Positions 63,281 through 64,000 of a stretch of 64,000 bases of DNA are shown here, one piece after another. The notes below the pieces were generated by a model. The model saw only the letters and a list, made by a program, of their open reading frames with translations. It did no database searches and had not been told where the DNA came from. Numbering within the stretch: the first letter of the stretch is position 1; each line of letters starts with the position of its first letter. Source of the DNA: Bacteroides cellulosilyticus (lineage in GTDB: Bacteria > Bacteroidota > Bacteroidia > Bacteroidales > Bacteroidaceae); contig NZ_CP081903.1 in NCBI RefSeq assembly GCF_020091405.1, positions 1,674,001-1,738,000 on the forward strand. Direction: 5' to 3'. A program made the position numbers and the translations under genes.

Positions 63281-64000
63281 ATGAAAAATGGTCTTTTGGC
63301 TTTTAGCTTATATCTGCTCTTGTCCGGTTTGGGCGGGAAAAGTAATGAAGTGAAATTTACTCCGGAAGGGAATCCGGTCGTTTTAAATAAGTTTACGGCT
63401 GATCCGGCACCGATGGTGCACAATGGCACGCTTTACCTCTATGTGGGCCATGATGAAGCGGAAGAAGGGCAGGACTTTAACATAACGGAGTGGTTATGCT
63501 ATTCCACCAAAGATATGAAGACGTGGACAGATCATGGAAGTGTGCTTAAACCTACGGATTTCTCATGGGGTGTAGGCGAGGCATGGGCATCTCAAGTTGT
63601 GGAAAAAGACGGGAAATTCTATTATTATACAACAGTACAAGCGGGATCGCCGTACAATAGTAAAGTAGTGGGTGTTGCCGTTTCGGATAGCCCGACAGGA
63701 CCTTTTGTCGACCCGCGGGGTACTCCGCTTGTGACGGATGATATGACTCCTAATGGACCGCGCGGATGGTGGAATGATATAGACCCGACGGTTTTTATAG
63801 ATGATAACGGCACTCCCTGGATGAGTTGGGGTAACGGAACTTGTTTCTTGGTGAAACTTAAACCTAATATGATAGAACTGGATGGACCTATTGAAATACT
63901 TAAAATGCCGAAGTTTGTAGAGGGACCATGGATTCATAAACATGGGAATCTTTACTACCTGACATACGCTTCAATGGGTAAAGGGCGTGAGACGATAAGC
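63281..64000 (+). CDS. GH43 enzyme, 3' end outside window
   Basis: 240 codons are visible from ATG 63281. Signal peptide (MKNGLLAFSLYLLLSGLGG), then a GH43 propeller with Asp41 (TADPAPMVH), Asp168 ([12 protein letters not shown]) and Glu214 (VEGPWIHKH). The N-terminal half is like the GH43-CBM6 group but with a longer blade-2 loop (NGPRGWWND). Continues the operon past the window edge; C-terminal domains cannot be seen. Confidence 0.88.
   Translation, partial: MKNGLLAFSLYLLLSGLGGKSNEVKFTPEGNPVVLNKFTADPAPMVHNGTLYLYVGHDEAEEGQDFNITEWLCYSTKDMKTWTDHGSVLKPTDFSWGVGEAWASQVVEKDGKFYYYTTVQAGSPYNSKVVGVAVSDSPTGPFVDPRGTPLVTDDMTPNGPRGWWNDIDPTVFIDDNGTPWMSWGNGTCFLVKLKPNMIELDGPIEILKMPKFVEGPWIHKHGNLYYLTYASMGKGRETIS

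Overview
The window looks like a chromosomal stretch of a gut Bacteroides-type bacterium. The evidence is Bacteroidetes -7 promoter boxes (TAnnTTTG) upstream of many genes, a dense set of exported glycoside hydrolases, TlpA-type thioredoxins, BF3164-like six-bladed beta-propeller lipoproteins, and C-terminal tails of the T9SS-like type. The species cannot be fixed from sequence alone; the enzyme set would fit the B. cellulosilyticus/intestinalis/ovatus group (inference).

Layout. 1-1797: end of an MG2/TonB-plug protein. 1830-8058: a GH5-GH43 fusion and a GH43-CBM6 enzyme that share C-terminal modules. 8391-11668: a large thioredoxin-like protein and an unknown exported protein. 11701-12081: an MmcQ/YjbR protein on the minus strand. 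12243-15930: a GH43-discoidin lipoprotein coupled to a transglutaminase-like lipoprotein. 16029-27398: an AT-rich accessory cluster with an HTH protein, a Wzy/O-antigen-ligase-like membrane protein with TPRs, a six-cysteine NVEALA-like peptide, beta-propeller lipoproteins, a CxxC thioredoxin-like protein, a dedicated signal peptidase I and a run of very small membrane or soluble proteins. 27597-30045: a type II restriction-modification pair preceded by a decayed XRE regulator. 30274-31741: an IS3-family element, followed by a ParA scrap. 32261-64000: a carbohydrate-degradation region (GH2, GH97, GH43-like, CE1-CE1, GH127/146, GH97, frameshifted GH2, then a long operon GH31, GH43-CBM6, GH43, GH97, GH43-CBM6, GH31, GH27, GH43) that runs off the window.

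How it fits together. The enzymes cover side-chain sugars of a branched hemicellulose: arabinofuranose (several GH43, GH127/146), alpha-xylose (GH31), alpha- and beta-galactose (GH97, GH27, GH2) and ester groups (CE1). Complex cereal arabinoxylan is the best guess. No SusC/SusD pair, hybrid two-component sensor or endo-xylanase of GH10/GH11 type is seen here, so this would be the accessory enzyme arm of a larger system.

The most notable sequence finding is a shared promoter design. Six transcription units (12243, 32261, 39433 minus, 41817, 44530, 49661) carry two copies of a 10-bp element (consensus RTCTRAAATY) exactly 21 bp apart, ending 25-26 bp before a TAnnTTTG box. The CE1 gene has the same geometry with a different sequence (TGTAACATCAT). 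This suggests one regulon that the 16-32 kb accessory island now interrupts. The second notable item is the 16-27 kb cluster, which looks like a poorly described peptide export/maturation system.
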